Of a stretch of DNA of 64,000 nucleotides, positions 52,277 to 62,414 are shown in pieces; position 1 is the first letter of the stretch, and the number at the start of each line of letters is the position of its first letter. The notes below the pieces were generated by a model, which was not told the DNA's origin, did no database searches, and saw nothing but the letters and a program-made list of their open reading frames with translations. The DNA lies in assembly GCF_013085545.1 (NCBI RefSeq), contig NZ_CP039543.1:186001-250000 (forward strand), in the 5' to 3' direction. The stretch comes from Oceanidesulfovibrio marinus. Lineage in GTDB: Bacteria > Desulfobacterota > Desulfovibrionia > Desulfovibrionales > Desulfovibrionaceae. The translations under genes were made by a program, and so were the position numbers.

Positions 52277-52847
52277 CTAGATTGAGCAGCAATGATTCCT
52301 ACGTCGTGAAAGCAGTCAGGTACTTCCGGTGTAGTGATTCTCCAGCCGACGCATCTCTACCGCTCGACTGGGGGGCGACCCGACACGATAAAACCAATCA
52401 GCTTAAAAAACACTTGGTCGCGATAAGACGGCCACCTCGGCCAGCCGGCAGCCGGGCCTTGCGCTGTACTTGCCCGAGATCGGCCAGCGCTCAATACCGT
52501 TGCGCGACAGGCACCCAGTAAGGCCGGTGTTCTCCATCCCCGAAAAATCACCAACATATCATCACGCTTGGGGTGGTTGGGGCCGTGTGAAAAATACCTG
52601 TGAATTCAGAGTATTGTGCAGTTTTTGAGGATGCGCACACACGGCTTGGCCAATCTCCGCTACGGCCTGACAACCATTGAAAGAAGGTAGTCATGTAAGG
52701 GTGTTGAATAGGGAAAACCATTTTCCAAATGATGTGTCAGGTGTTGGTGTGCCTCGATTTGTTGACCAAAACTTTTCAGGCGTGCTAGGGTGGCGGCAGT
52801 TCTCTGAACCCTGTTTTGTTCAAAAAACACACTAAGGAGTGTTGCCA
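52277..52847. other. Intergenic region upstream of catalase gene
   Basis: 571 bases with no supportable gene. It ends in TAAGGAGTGTTGCCA, a good ribosome site. The promoter for katA must lie here; no strong consensus pair was chosen. No Fur- or PerR-like palindrome was recognised with confidence. Confidence 0.4.
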
Positions 52848-54299
52848 ATGAGTGATGATCGCAAAGTATTGACCAACGATGCCGGAATCCCTGTAGCCAG
52901 TGACGAGTACTCGCTGACTGTGGGTCCGGATGGTCCCATCCTCCTGCAGGATCACTACCTGCTGGAGCAGATGGCCAACTTTAACCGCGAGCGTATTCCC
53001 GAGCGCCAGCCCCACGCCAAGGGCTCCGGCGCTTTCGGCTACTTCGAGGTCACCCAGGACGTGAGCGCCTACACTAAGGCCGCGGTGTTCCAGCCGGGCG
53101 TCAAGACGGACGTCTTCATCCGGTTTTCCACCGTGGCCGGCGAGCGCGGCAGCCCAGACACTTGGCGTGACCCCCGCGGCTTCGCCCTCAAGTTCTACAC
53201 CACCGAGGGTAACTTCGACATGGTGGGCAACAACACCCCCGTGTTCTTCGTGCGCGACCCCATGAAGTTCCAGCACTTCATCCGCTCGCAGAAACGCCGG
53301 GCCGACAACGGCCTGCGCGACCACGACATGCAGTGGGACTTCTGGACCCTCTCGCCCGAGTCCGCCCACCAGGTGACGTGGCTCATGGGCGACCGCGGCA
53401 TCCCCAAAACGTGGCGCCACATGAACGGCTACTCGAGCCACACCTATATGTGGGTCAATGCCAAGGGCGAGCGGTTCTGGGTCAAGTACCACTTCAAGAC
53501 CGACCAGGGCATCGAGTTCCTCACGCAGGAAGAGGCCGACCGCATTGCCGGCCAGGACGGCGACTACCATCGTCGTGATCTGCACATGGCCATCAAGGAG
53601 GGCAACTATCCGAGCTGGACTCTGCAGATGCAGATCATGCCCTTCGAGGAAGCGCAGAACTATCGCTTCAATCCCTTTGACCTCACCAAGGTCTGGCCGC
53701 ATTCGGACTACCCGCTGCACGAGGTGGGCAAGCTGGTGCTCAACCGCAACCCCACCGACTTCCACACCGAGGTCGAGCAGGCTGCCTTCGAGCCCAACAG
53801 CTTCGTGCCCGGCACCGGTCCCAGCCCGGACAAGATGCTGCTCGGACGCCTGTTCTCCTATGCGGACGCCCACCGCGCCCGCCTCGGCGTCAACTACAAG
53901 CAGATCCCGGTCAACAAGCCCAAGAGCCCGGTGCACAGCTACAGCAAGGACGGCGCCATGCGCGTGGAGAACGTGAGCGATCCTGTGTACGCGCCCAACT
54001 CCAAGGGCGGCCCGGCAGCGGATACCGAACGCTACTCCGAGGCGGCAATCTGGAGCGCCAGCGGCGAGTTCATGCGTTCGGCGTACACCCCGCACAAGGA
54101 TGACGACGACTTTGTGCAGGCCAACACCATGGTCAACAAGGTCCTGGACGACGCCGCGCGCGACCGCCTGGTCTCCAACGTGGTGGGTCACCTCAAGCAG
54201 GGCGTGAGCGAGCCCGTGCTGGAGCGCGCTTTCCAGTACTGGAAGAACATCGACCAGACCATCGGCGAGCGCATCGAGAAAGGCGTGCGGGGAAGCTAG
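52848..54299 (+). CDS. katA: Monofunctional heme catalase (small subunit, clade 3)
   Basis: A 483-residue catalase that breaks down hydrogen peroxide. The active-site His56 lies in [18 protein letters not shown]; Asn is in [15 protein letters not shown]. The heme-ligand Tyr338 is in [36 protein letters not shown] is typical. Length matches clade 3 enzymes. ATG 52848 has AAGGAG 9 bases upstream. It is monocistronic, ending in a clear terminator. Expected in an anaerobe exposed to oxygen. Confidence 0.95.
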   Translation: MSDDRKVLTNDAGIPVASDEYSLTVGPDGPILLQDHYLLEQMANFNRERIPERQPHAKGSGAFGYFEVTQDVSAYTKAAVFQPGVKTDVFIRFSTVAGERGSPDTWRDPRGFALKFYTTEGNFDMVGNNTPVFFVRDPMKFQHFIRSQKRRADNGLRDHDMQWDFWTLSPESAHQVTWLMGDRGIPKTWRHMNGYSSHTYMWVNAKGERFWVKYHFKTDQGIEFLTQEEADRIAGQDGDYHRRDLHMAIKEGNYPSWTLQMQIMPFEEAQNYRFNPFDLTKVWPHSDYPLHEVGKLVLNRNPTDFHTEVEQAAFEPNSFVPGTGPSPDKMLLGRLFSYADAHRARLGVNYKQIPVNKPKSPVHSYSKDGAMRVENVSDPVYAPNSKGGPAADTERYSEAAIWSASGEFMRSAYTPHKDDDDFVQANTMVNKVLDDAARDRLVSNVVGHLKQGVSEPVLERAFQYWKNIDQTIGERIEKGVRGS

Positions 54300-54399
54300 G
54301 TTTCCCGGTGCGTAGGTTGTTCGAGCCGCGCCATGGGTAGCTGTGGCCGGTCAGGACATGTGCGTATGATCTAAGGGCCTTTAACCGTGGATACTTTGT
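54300..54399. other. 3' region of catalase transcript
   Basis: Untranslated stretch between the katA stop and its terminator; no gene. Confidence 0.4.
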
Positions 54400-54439
54400 G
54401 GAAGGGGCGGTCATTGTTAATGACTGTCCCTTTCCTTTT
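54400..54439 (+). terminator. Rho-independent terminator after katA
   Basis: A long stem GGAA.GGGC.GTCATT / AATGAC.GTCCC.TTCC with two mismatches, loop GTT, then CTTTTG. It ends the catalase transcript. The remaining 260 bases up to the autotransporter hold no gene and probably its promoter. Confidence 0.75.
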
Positions 54440-54700
54440 GTGCTCCTGGCTGTTGGTTACTGTTCGACATCATTCATCAATTTATGTATGGGAAAGCGTT
54501 TTGAAGTTGGCAGCAAATGAAGCATCACCGGGCCAATCCGCACAACAGATTCGCGTTTGAAGCAGCTTTTGCCCTTCTGTATTAACGTTCGGCTGGTAGA
54601 CGCAGGCGCAGTACTTTCGCATCCCTTGCATGGCAGGTGGACGTCGTCACCCCTTGCAGAATAGCAAGCGTGCCATGTACTTCCCGGAGGGGACCAATAC

Positions 54701-57700
54701 TTGGGGACGACGAGAATGGACGCAACTACATCGTATTCAGTACACGGATGCCTGCGCCTTGCAATAGCCTGCCTTGCCATCTGGTGTCTGGGCGTCGGAA
54801 CTTCGTTCGCCCAGAGCGTAAACGCCTACGATGACAGGTCATACAGCGACGCCATCGACGACGTGAACAGTGGCGGTGCGGACATCATTTCGTTCACCCC
54901 CGCCGCCGACACCACCATCACGCCGCCGGCCACTACTCTGAGCAACGCCGCCTCGTTCATCAACGACTCCGGGTATGCGGTGCGGCTCTTTGATACGACG
55001 AATGAATACTCCCTCAGCGCGGCATCGGGCGTCACGCTGGATTTCAGCGGCGCATCCCCGTTGTCCATCTCTGCCTCAGGGGCAGGTGATACCTCTGGCG
55101 TGTATGGCGCAGGGGCTTTGAATATAACATCCCTGGGCCTCAACACCACGCTGAGCGCTTCGAGTTCCGGTGTCTCTGGAAACGCCAGGGCCGTGTCTGC
55201 AAATAATGGCCTGGATATCGGCTTGCTGTCCGGCACGGTAAGCGCCGTGGAGACAGGCAGCTCTGGCTACGCCTGTGGGCTGTATTCGTCTTCAGGTGAC
55301 ATCAACATAACGACGCAGTCCGGGGCTGTGAGCGCTTCAAGCGACTCCAGCTATGCCTATGGCCTGAATTCGGATCACGGCAATATCGCCATCGGCACGC
55401 TGTCCGGGGCTGTGAGCGCCACGAGTACCGAAGACGACGCCTGTGGGCTGTATTCGTCTTCAGGTGACATCAACATAACGACGCTGTCCGGGGCTGTGAG
55501 CGCCACGAGTACCGGCAGTACGGCATACGGCATGTGGGCATTTGGCGGCGACATCGCTGTGGATCGGCTGTCCGGTGCAGTCATGGCGTCCTCTGTCAGT
55601 GATGATGCAGTCGGACTGTATGGCGGGCTTGGTGTCAACGTGGAGCGATTCAGCGGATCCATCACCGCGACCAGCTCGGACAGTGACGCGCTGGGCATCT
55701 ATGCCGAGCAGAATCTCGACATTGACCAGCTCCTTGGGTCTATCACTGCCAGCGGCAACGTCGAAACATACGGTTTGAATGCGGATACGGCCACCATCGG
55801 CACACTGTCCGGATCGATAATGTCGCGAAGCTCCTTCTTGTATGCATCCGGTCTGTACGCTGATTCTGGATTGACGATCGATACATTCTCAGGGTCCATA
55901 TACGCGAACAATAAAGGTGTGTTTGCAGAGGGAATCTCTTCAGGTGGGCAGAGCATCATCGGAACTCTTTCCGGAAATATTGCCGTGGAGTCCGGTGGAC
56001 TTGCGACGGGGTTGATATCGTCAGGAGATCTGTCAATCAACCAGTTGTCCGGTTCCATCGTGGCGCGAAGCTATGGCGAGGCCGTGGGCATAGACGCATA
56101 TGGGGATACGGTAATACGAGAGCTGTCAGGGGCAATTGTCGCGGAAAGCTCCAGGGACGCAGCATTTGGTTTATACTCCGCCGGTACGCTCAATGGTGGT
56201 GATGCAAGCACACCAGCCCGCATTACCGGTACAATCTCCATTGCCGGAGAGCACGGCGGGCCCGCTGTCATGAGTGACAAGGAAATGAACCTCTATGTGT
56301 CGGGTGCTCTCTCAGCCGTGGATACGTCCGGTCTCGGAGATGGGTTCGCCGTGTACTCCTCGGATCTTGACGACCTCCTGACCCTGGATTCGGCGCGGAT
56401 TATCGGTAAGGTGGACATGGCCGCGGGCTCGGACCTCTTGACTTTGCTCGGCTCCGGAACCGCCACGGACCAGTTCCTGAACATCGAAGATCTGGTGGTG
56501 GGCAACGGCGCCACACCCACGCGCTGGGAGTGGGGAACGGGCACGGGAACCACACACTTCGATGCCGTGGACATCCTGTCCAACGCGGCGCTGCAGGTGG
56601 GGGCTGGCGCGGTTATCGACAGCCCGGTTTCTGTCCATGCCGGCGGCACCCTGGGTGGCTACGGCACCGTGGCCGGCAACGTAGTGAACTCGGGCACGGT
56701 GAGCCCTGGCGGCTCTATCGGCACCCTGACCATCAATGGCGACTACACCCAGACCGCCGGCGGCGCGCTGTTCATGGAGCTGGGCACATACACCCAGGAC
56801 CAGCTCGTCGTGACCGGCGTGGCGAACCTGGATGGAACCCTGGTTGTCGTGCCCGAAGCCGGCGGTCTGTTCCGCTCCGGTTCGAGCTGGACCGTGCTCA
56901 CAGCGGGCGGCGGCATCAACGGCGGGTTTTCCTCGACGCTTACGACTCAGTACTCGCCGACGCTGACCTTTCTGAGCACGCGAACCGGCGGCGTCCTCAG
57001 CGTGAGCGCCTATCGCTCGACGCCGTACACGGCCTTTGCCCTGGGCGAGCGCACCATGGGGCTGGCCCAGTTGCTGACCTCGGCAGCGGGCGATGCCACG
57101 GGCGAGATGGCCGAGATGCTGGCCGGGCTGGACTTCTCCTCCGAGGCCGAAATCAGCTACGCCATGGAGTCGCTCTCGGCCGAGTCCTACGGCGCCTTCA
57201 GCCAGAGCGCCCTGGAAGGCGGCCGGGCCTTGACCGCGGCCCAACGCGCCGGCCTGCGCAGCGGCGGCGTGGCCCCGGGCCGCACCTACGTCGGCGACCT
57301 GAATCAGGGCGGCGGCACCAGCAATGCGCTCAAGAATGTGGGGGATTCCACCGGCTTGGCCGCGGACGAGGCGCCCGGTTCGGCAGATTCGCCCGAGCTC
57401 ACCGTGTTCCTGGAACCCTTCGGCATGCACGCCAACCAGGGCTCCAGCAGCGACCGCGTAGGCTACGACGCCATGACCTGGGGCCTTGCCGCCGGGTTCC
57501 TCTACCATCCGACAGAGAGCTGGACCCTGGGCATCGCGCCGGGCTTCTTCTCTCAAAGCCTGCAGGAAGACGGCCCGGGCGACGGCGAGGGCAGCGTGGT
57601 GGAGTGGTCCATCGCGGCCCTGATCGGCTACCACACGGATGATCTCTACCTCGATGGTATGGCCCGCCTCGGGTTCGACAGCTTTCGCTCCAACAAGGAT

Positions 57701-58231
57701 CTGGTGCTGCCGGGTATGCCGCGCACAGCCGACGCGCGGTGGAATGGTACCAACCTGACCGTTGCGGTCGGTGGCGGCTATGACTTCCACGTCGGCGGCT
57801 TCACCTTCGGCCCGGTCGGCTCCCTGGCCTGGAGCAATCTGCACGAGGATGGCTTTGAGGAAACCGACGCCGGCCTGCTGGGCCAGCACATCCGCGCGCG
57901 GAACTCGCAGTCTTTGAACACGGAGCTCGGTGCGCGCATCACCCGGACCTTCGAGAGCGAGTACGGCGATATCACGCCGGAGCTGCGCATGGTCTGGAAC
58001 GCCGAGTGGCTGGACGGCGGCCGCTCCATTTCCTCGTCCTTCATCGGCTACGCCGGGGGCAGGTACTCGGCGCAGCTGGCCGACCAGCGCTACCACGCCG
58101 GCCTGCTGGACGCCGGGCTCACGTGGGCCGTGACCGACCGGTTCAGCATCGTGGCCCGCAGCAGCGTGGAGCTTTTCCGGCCGGACCACGACTCCCTGTC
58201 CGGCAGCCTGCGCCTGCAGTACACGTTCTAG
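54701..58231 (+). CDS. Autotransporter with repetitive passenger and beta-barrel domain
   Basis: A 1176-residue type Va secreted or surface protein. The signal peptide is about residues 15-38 (LRLAIACLAIWCLGVGTSFAQ). The passenger (about 40-700) is rich in Gly, Ser, Thr with repeated LSGxIxAxS and ASGLYSSSGDINI units, a likely beta-helix. GTVSPGGSIGTLTINGDYTQTAGG marks the junction segment. The C-terminal barrel (about 890-1176) ends LRLQYTF, with terminal Phe as BAM signal. TTG 54701 has GGAGGGG 8 bases upstream; ATG 54716 is the alternative start. A terminator follows. Function probably adhesion; no protease motif was seen. Confidence 0.9.
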   Translation: MGTTRMDATTSYSVHGCLRLAIACLAIWCLGVGTSFAQSVNAYDDRSYSDAIDDVNSGGADIISFTPAADTTITPPATTLSNAASFINDSGYAVRLFDTTNEYSLSAASGVTLDFSGASPLSISASGAGDTSGVYGAGALNITSLGLNTTLSASSSGVSGNARAVSANNGLDIGLLSGTVSAVETGSSGYACGLYSSSGDINITTQSGAVSASSDSSYAYGLNSDHGNIAIGTLSGAVSATSTEDDACGLYSSSGDINITTLSGAVSATSTGSTAYGMWAFGGDIAVDRLSGAVMASSVSDDAVGLYGGLGVNVERFSGSITATSSDSDALGIYAEQNLDIDQLLGSITASGNVETYGLNADTATIGTLSGSIMSRSSFLYASGLYADSGLTIDTFSGSIYANNKGVFAEGISSGGQSIIGTLSGNIAVESGGLATGLISSGDLSINQLSGSIVARSYGEAVGIDAYGDTVIRELSGAIVAESSRDAAFGLYSAGTLNGGDASTPARITGTISIAGEHGGPAVMSDKEMNLYVSGALSAVDTSGLGDGFAVYSSDLDDLLTLDSARIIGKVDMAAGSDLLTLLGSGTATDQFLNIEDLVVGNGATPTRWEWGTGTGTTHFDAVDILSNAALQVGAGAVIDSPVSVHAGGTLGGYGTVAGNVVNSGTVSPGGSIGTLTINGDYTQTAGGALFMELGTYTQDQLVVTGVANLDGTLVVVPEAGGLFRSGSSWTVLTAGGGINGGFSSTLTTQYSPTLTFLSTRTGGVLSVSAYRSTPYTAFALGERTMGLAQLLTSAAGDATGEMAEMLAGLDFSSEAEISYAMESLSAESYGAFSQSALEGGRALTAAQRAGLRSGGVAPGRTYVGDLNQGGGTSNALKNVGDSTGLAADEAPGSADSPELTVFLEPFGMHANQGSSSDRVGYDAMTWGLAAGFLYHPTESWTLGIAPGFFSQSLQEDGPGDGEGSVVEWSIAALIGYHTDDLYLDGMARLGFDSFRSNKDLVLPGMPRTADARWNGTNLTVAVGGGYDFHVGGFTFGPVGSLAWSNLHEDGFEETDAGLLGQHIRARNSQSLNTELGARITRTFESEYGDITPELRMVWNAEWLDGGRSISSSFIGYAGGRYSAQLADQRYHAGLLDAGLTWAVTDRFSIVARSSVELFRPDHDSLSGSLRLQYTF
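55271..55510 (+). repeat. Tandem 168-bp duplication in autotransporter passenger
   Basis: A block beginning GCCTGTGGGCTGTATTCG at 55271 recurs at 55439 nearly unchanged over about 65 bases, an offset of exactly 56 codons. The duplicated peptide is ACGLYSSSGDINITT(Q/L)SGAVSA. It suggests recent repeat expansion and variable passenger length. Confidence 0.8.
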
Positions 58232-58280
58232 GACAGGGCGGACGTCACAACAGCGCGGACTGCTCAACAGAATCAAAGAG

Positions 58281-58316
58281 AAAGGGGATGGTCGATTGGC
58301 CATCCCCTTTGTTTTT
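58281..58316. terminator. Bidirectional terminator between convergent genes
   Basis: 11-bp arms AAAGGGGATGG / CCATCCCCTTT with an 8-base loop; GTTTTTGG follows on the plus strand and CTCTTTG on the minus strand. It separates the autotransporter from the convergent Cache-like gene. Confidence 0.8.
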
Positions 58317-58347
58317 GGAGCGTATTGCGCAGGCGGTGGGGGGCGGA

Positions 58348-60471
58348 TCAAAGCGGTACAAAGATGAGACAGACGATGTCGTTGTCGTAGCCGTCGCTGC
58401 ACTTGTACTCGCGGTAGCCGGAGGATATCTGCCGGCCCACGGCGTAGCTGCTGCCGTCCATCTGGACCACGCTGGAGGAGCGCTCGCTGTTGGCCCCGCT
58501 GAAGAGCGCGTCCGGAAGACGCAAGGTTGTCCCCGGCTGAAAAGCGTCGCTGGTGGAGGCGATGACCATCTTGTGCCTGTCGGCAAAGACGCCGAAGCTG
58601 CCGTCGAGGATGCGCTTTTTCTCGTCGCGGGGCAGGATGTCGCTGAGCATGCTCATGAACTGCGGCTCGGCGTCGAAGACGATCTGGATGACACCCACGA
58701 CGCGGTCGGCCACCTCCGGATGGCGCACGGCCGTGGTGTAGACATACGTGGGCCGGCCGCCGTAGAGGGGCGTGGGCTCGAAGCAGGAGACCGCGTACTC
58801 CTTGCTGGACTTGAGCTCCAGCGCTCGCTTGACCAGCCCTCGTTCCAGCTGCGTGCCCACGAGCTCCTGCCCTGTGGGCAGCCCGTCCTTGACCAGCCGC
58901 TCCTCCAACTCCTCGGGCGGGTTGGACACGGCAACCACCGTACCGTTGGTGTCAGCCAGGACCAGCCGCAGGTATGGCGTGTACAGGTTGTTGATATACT
59001 GAAGATTCGCCGTCAGACTGTGGCGCTCGCCATCGTTTAGGCTCTGGTCCGCATGCCTGGTCAGGAGCTGGCGGAACAGGGGCGTCAACGCCCACCAGCA
59101 CACGTCGTTGGCGCGCTCGTACAGGTTTCGGTCCGCAATGTTGTTGCCCTGGAAGGCCCGGAACTCCAGCTCGCCGAAAAGGGACGTGACCACGGTCTTC
59201 TGCAGGTTGCGGATGGCCTCGGAGAAAAGGTCGTCTATCTCGTCGCCGATCCAGTCCACAAAGCGGAGCACCTCCACAAAGCCGTCGGCCATGTGCCTGG
59301 CCGCCTTCACCTGGCCGTTGATGCTGTCCAGCTTCATGTCGGCCAAAAGATCGTCGGACTCGTCTTTGATGATGCTCAGCTCGCCGGAAAAGCTGTGCAG
59401 GTTTTGGAGAAACGCCTGCTCCAGGCCGAACTCCGAATGCTCCTGCCGGAAGGCGGCGGAGACATCCATCATGGCCAGGCCGTACCATGTAAGCCCGTAG
59501 AATCCCTGATATCCGTCAGTGGCTACGGTGCTTACAATGTACGACTTCCCCTGGAACGGCATGATCCGGAAGTCGGCCTTGATATCCACGTCCACGCGGG
59601 AGCCTTTGGGCAGGATGCCGGTCTCGCTGGAGCTGAGCACAGCGCCGTTTTCGTTCAGGATGGCGACGACCATCTGCTCGTTGCCCTGGCTCAGGTCCTT
59701 GAAGATGCCGGCCATCTCGTCGTCAAAGGAGAAGCACAGGCAAAGCGTGCCCAGCGCGGCATGGGTGTTCGGGTCCTCGATTTTCTGGGCGTAGACTAGG
59801 GTATCGCCGCGGCCGGGCTTCAGGTCCGTGGGCCGGAAAAATTCGATGTACTTGTCCTCGTCGTGCCGGCTGTGCAGGTCGATGGCCTGCGCCTCGGACA
59901 GACACGGATCGTTGGAGCGTGCAATGCGGTTGTTCGGGTCCAGGTTGGCCTGGACGACGCCGTTCCGGTCCACGATAACAATCTCGTCATACACGGTATA
60001 TTCGTACTGGTACTCGGCCAGCCGCGCCCGGATACGCTCGCGTTGCCCGTCGAGCTCCTGGCTGTCCGCACTATCCAACGCCATGCGCAGCAGATTGACT
60101 ATCTCGGCATCGGTGGCCAGGTATCCGACATCGGCAGTTCTTTCAAAGAGGTTACGTTTGAGGATATTGATCGCGAATTTAGCGGCGTCCGTGACTTCAA
60201 AAACGGTTTTCTTGGCCATCTCAAACAGTATGGCATCGACAAGGCTTTCCTGGATGCCGATATACTTCTCTTTGGTTGCGCCCATGTCGTTGATGAGCGG
60301 TGCAAATAGCCGCGCAGCAACATCTTCCATGCGTCCGGCCTCGATCATGCCGGCTGTTATGGCGCCATCCCAACGTTTGTTAATGGAGCGAAAGGACGAG
60401 ATATATCCATGCACGACAGGTATGGACCCTATCAGTGCGTCTTTATAGGTTGTGATTGCGCTGCTATCCAA
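58348..60471 (-). CDS. Soluble protein with Cache/PDC-like sensor modules
   Basis: A 707-residue protein without signal peptide or transmembrane helix. Two PDC/Cache-like modules are suggested: residues about 150-350 (EIVIVDRNGVVQANLDPNNRIA, QMVVAILNENGAVLSSSETG, YGLTWYGLAMMD) and about 510-700 (LRLVLADTNGTVVAVSNPPEE, YAVSCFEPTPLYGGRPTYVYTTAV). Between them are helices resembling a methyl-accepting protein's signalling or dimerisation region but without the conserved MCP hairpin tip. Cache modules normally sense ligands outside the cell; here they appear cytosolic. Partners are not evident. Function unknown. Confidence 0.65.
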   Translation of the reverse strand: MDSSAITTYKDALIGSIPVVHGYISSFRSINKRWDGAITAGMIEAGRMEDVAARLFAPLINDMGATKEKYIGIQESLVDAILFEMAKKTVFEVTDAAKFAINILKRNLFERTADVGYLATDAEIVNLLRMALDSADSQELDGQRERIRARLAEYQYEYTVYDEIVIVDRNGVVQANLDPNNRIARSNDPCLSEAQAIDLHSRHDEDKYIEFFRPTDLKPGRGDTLVYAQKIEDPNTHAALGTLCLCFSFDDEMAGIFKDLSQGNEQMVVAILNENGAVLSSSETGILPKGSRVDVDIKADFRIMPFQGKSYIVSTVATDGYQGFYGLTWYGLAMMDVSAAFRQEHSEFGLEQAFLQNLHSFSGELSIIKDESDDLLADMKLDSINGQVKAARHMADGFVEVLRFVDWIGDEIDDLFSEAIRNLQKTVVTSLFGELEFRAFQGNNIADRNLYERANDVCWWALTPLFRQLLTRHADQSLNDGERHSLTANLQYINNLYTPYLRLVLADTNGTVVAVSNPPEELEERLVKDGLPTGQELVGTQLERGLVKRALELKSSKEYAVSCFEPTPLYGGRPTYVYTTAVRHPEVADRVVGVIQIVFDAEPQFMSMLSDILPRDEKKRILDGSFGVFADRHKMVIASTSDAFQPGTTLRLPDALFSGANSERSSSVVQMDGSSYAVGRQISSGYREYKCSDGYDNDIVCLIFVPL

Positions 60472-60804
60472 GGCTTTCCCCCCTTGCTACACCTGCAGCC
60501 AATATATAAATTACAAATATGTGAAGACATAATATTGATTACATAGCGAGGTCAAGAGGGAATTTACAATGATGGCTATTTCGGGCCAGCTCCCTACGGC
60601 ATTCCCAATGGGTGTTGGTGCGGCACTGTATTGATCACTGTCGTGGATGCATTCGACAAAGGGCATAGACAGAGACCAGGACCGCGGCGTCCTGGTGGTC
60701 AGAGGACGCGGTGCCGGAGGGGCGATACGGCCGAGAGCGCCGTCAGGGGAGGGGGAGAGGAGAAAGCGCCGCCGCAGATGGTGTCAGCGGCGGCGCAGTT
60801 GCTA
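60472..60804. other. Intergenic region between Cache-like and ABM genes
   Basis: 333 bases. The part next to 60472 is AT-rich (TATATAAATTACAAATATG) and probably holds the Cache-like gene promoter, read leftward. The part near 60766-60796 holds the terminator of the monooxygenase gene. No gene. Confidence 0.45.
60766..60796 (-). terminator. Terminator of ABM monooxygenase gene
   Basis: Perfect 10-bp arms GCGCCGCCGC / GCGGCGGCGC with an 11-base loop; on the minus strand followed by TTTCTCCTC. It lies 9 bases after the stop. Confidence 0.6.
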
Positions 60805-61107
60805 TTAAAGTGCAGACTTCCAGAGGGTCACATCGAGATCGGCGGCAAGGTGGGGGCCGGCGACCTCAACGAGTTTTTGCAGGTGGGGCGTCTTCAGATG
60901 GATGTCCAGGTCTTCCTTGCTCCGCCAGCTTTCATGCAGGTAGATCTGGTCGGCCTCGCCATCCATGGGCACGTGGGGGACGTAACTGTTGCAACCTTCC
61001 TCGGCGCGAGTCTTGGCCACAACCTCGGGCAGATAATCGAGCACGCTCTGGGGGATAGGTCCCTTGAACTTCAGCATTGCCAGCACGATAACGGGTTCAT
61101 TGCTCAT
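60805..61107 (-). CDS. ABM-domain (YgiN-like) quinol monooxygenase family protein
   Basis: A 100-residue dimeric alpha/beta-barrel protein: MSNEPVIVLAMLKFKGP, NSYVPHVPMDGEADQIYLHESWRSKEDLDIHLKTPHLQKL. The segment ExWxSxEDLxxHxxTPHxQxL is diagnostic of the antibiotic-biosynthesis monooxygenase family, which includes quinol monooxygenase YgiN. AAGGAGACC precedes ATG 61107; a longer upstream frame is ignored. It is monocistronic. Possibly an oxidative or electrophile stress function, in keeping with the neighbouring nitroreductase. Confidence 0.88.
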   Translation of the reverse strand: MSNEPVIVLAMLKFKGPIPQSVLDYLPEVVAKTRAEEGCNSYVPHVPMDGEADQIYLHESWRSKEDLDIHLKTPHLQKLVEVAGPHLAADLDVTLWKSAL

Positions 61108-61511
61108 CAATGGTCTCCTTGTCGCGTGTTCTTTGGCATGGCTGTGTGCCGCGCGCACCAACCGACGCTGCCAGAGCGAGTGCCACACAATCATGCCTGG
61201 CCTGCTGCAGGCCACTCCGTGTGCTGTGCGTCCGCATGCAGCGGAATCAGGGTGATGCTGTCCGGTGCAGCGGTCTGGCGCATTGCCAAGCTGTACGCGG
61301 GCTTTCGCCTGCCGCGCGCCAGTCCGCACAATCCATTTTGCGGCAGGGTACCGTATACGCCCTTGCGGAGCCAGTGCAGAGTGCGCCGATGATGGGAATT
61401 GTGCCGCCGGGGCGGCTTTATGAACGCATTCCGGGGCGGTGACTATCGCGGTGCCTGCCATGGGTCTGAATCTTTCACAGAACATACTGTATTTCTTGAC
61501 CAAAACGCAAA
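61108..61511. other. Intergenic region upstream of ABM gene
   Basis: About 400 bases with only shadow frames. It presumably contains the promoter of the monooxygenase gene (read leftward). Confidence 0.35.
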
Positions 61512-61531
61512 GAGCCCGCCGAAGCGGGCTC
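61512..61531 (-). terminator. Terminator of nitroreductase gene
   Basis: Perfect 8-bp arms GAGCCCGC / GCGGGCTC closed by CGAA (TTCG on the minus strand), then TTTGCGTTTTGG. It lies 47 bases past the stop. Confidence 0.8.
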
Positions 61532-61577
61532 CCTGTGCTGCTCAACCAAAAGGGCGCGGTCTGCACCGCGGTGGGGA

Positions 61578-62414
61578 TCAGAAGGTATTGATGACGTTGA
61601 TGTTGGCCGGCGAGTGCTGCACCGTGCGGTGGTACCGGACGGCCGGCGCGCCAAAGGCCATGGCGTAGCCGATTTTATGATCCTCCGGGATGCCGAGGCG
61701 TGCGGCTAAATCCGGAGAGGAGTCGCGCACGCACCAGGTGAGCATACCGTTCCAGACCGTGCCCACTCCCCAGGACTGAGCAAGAAGATCGAAGTAGCTC
61801 AGCGCGATGAGGCTGTCCTTGTCGTAGCTGGGGGCTTTGGTGGACGAGCTGGCGATGAGGACATGCGGGGCGCCGCGGAGGATGAAATCCGTCGCATACT
61901 CCGGGTCCGCGTCACGGAGCCGCCGCATGTACCGGCTGAGCATGGTGTCCTCTTCCGGCGGGATGGAGGACAGGAGCTCTTCGAGTCTCTTGTACAGCGC
62001 GGTTCGGAGCGCGTTGGTCGCTTCCATGGTCCGGGTGACGGTGAACAGAACCTGCCGCGCGTTTACGCCGGTGGGCGCGTGCAAGGCGGTTTCCAGAAGA
62101 GTGTTCAGGGTTGTCTCGTCCAGACTTTTCTGCTTGTAGCGGCGGACCGAGCGGCGGCCCTTGATGAGCGTGGACATGGACTCGGCAGTGGGGAACGCGT
62201 CCTTGATGGCAAGGCTTTCGTCCGGATTCTTTCCCAAAATTGAAATCGCGGCCGTCGGGCATACGGCCAGGCAATGCTGGCAGCCTATGCAGTTGTTTTC
62301 GGCGATTATGGAAGGATAGCCGCCGTCCTCCATGGCGATAACCTGGACGGGACAGTCTGCCACACACTCGCCGCACTGGATGCAGCGATCCTGATTCAAT
62401 TTGAAATCGATCAT
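61578..62414 (-). CDS. Ferredoxin-nitroreductase fusion protein
   Basis: A 278-residue protein. The N-terminal two-[4Fe-4S] ferredoxin has CIQCGECVADCP (residues 11-22) and CIGCQHCLAVCP (42-53). The C-terminal FMN nitroreductase fold (about 80-278) has RRSVRRYKQKSLD, APTGVNARQ and WGVGTVWNGML. Such fusions draw electrons directly from iron-sulfur clusters rather than NAD(P)H and reduce nitro or quinone compounds, or act in unknown anaerobic reductions. It is divergent from a TetR gene 157 bases away that probably regulates it. Confidence 0.9.
   Translation of the reverse strand: MIDFKLNQDRCIQCGECVADCPVQVIAMEDGGYPSIIAENNCIGCQHCLAVCPTAAISILGKNPDESLAIKDAFPTAESMSTLIKGRRSVRRYKQKSLDETTLNTLLETALHAPTGVNARQVLFTVTRTMEATNALRTALYKRLEELLSSIPPEEDTMLSRYMRRLRDADPEYATDFILRGAPHVLIASSSTKAPSYDKDSLIALSYFDLLAQSWGVGTVWNGMLTWCVRDSSPDLAARLGIPEDHKIGYAMAFGAPAVRYHRTVQHSPANINVINTF

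Noticed and set aside
52277-52847. Possible pseudogene upstream of katA
   Set aside because: A 91-codon frame is rich in Arg/Pro/Cys in the pattern of random high-GC sequence; no motif supports it.
56312-58402. 696-residue minus-strand frame over the autotransporter
   Set aside because: Shadow of the barrel-coding region, which ends with the expected terminal Phe on the plus strand.
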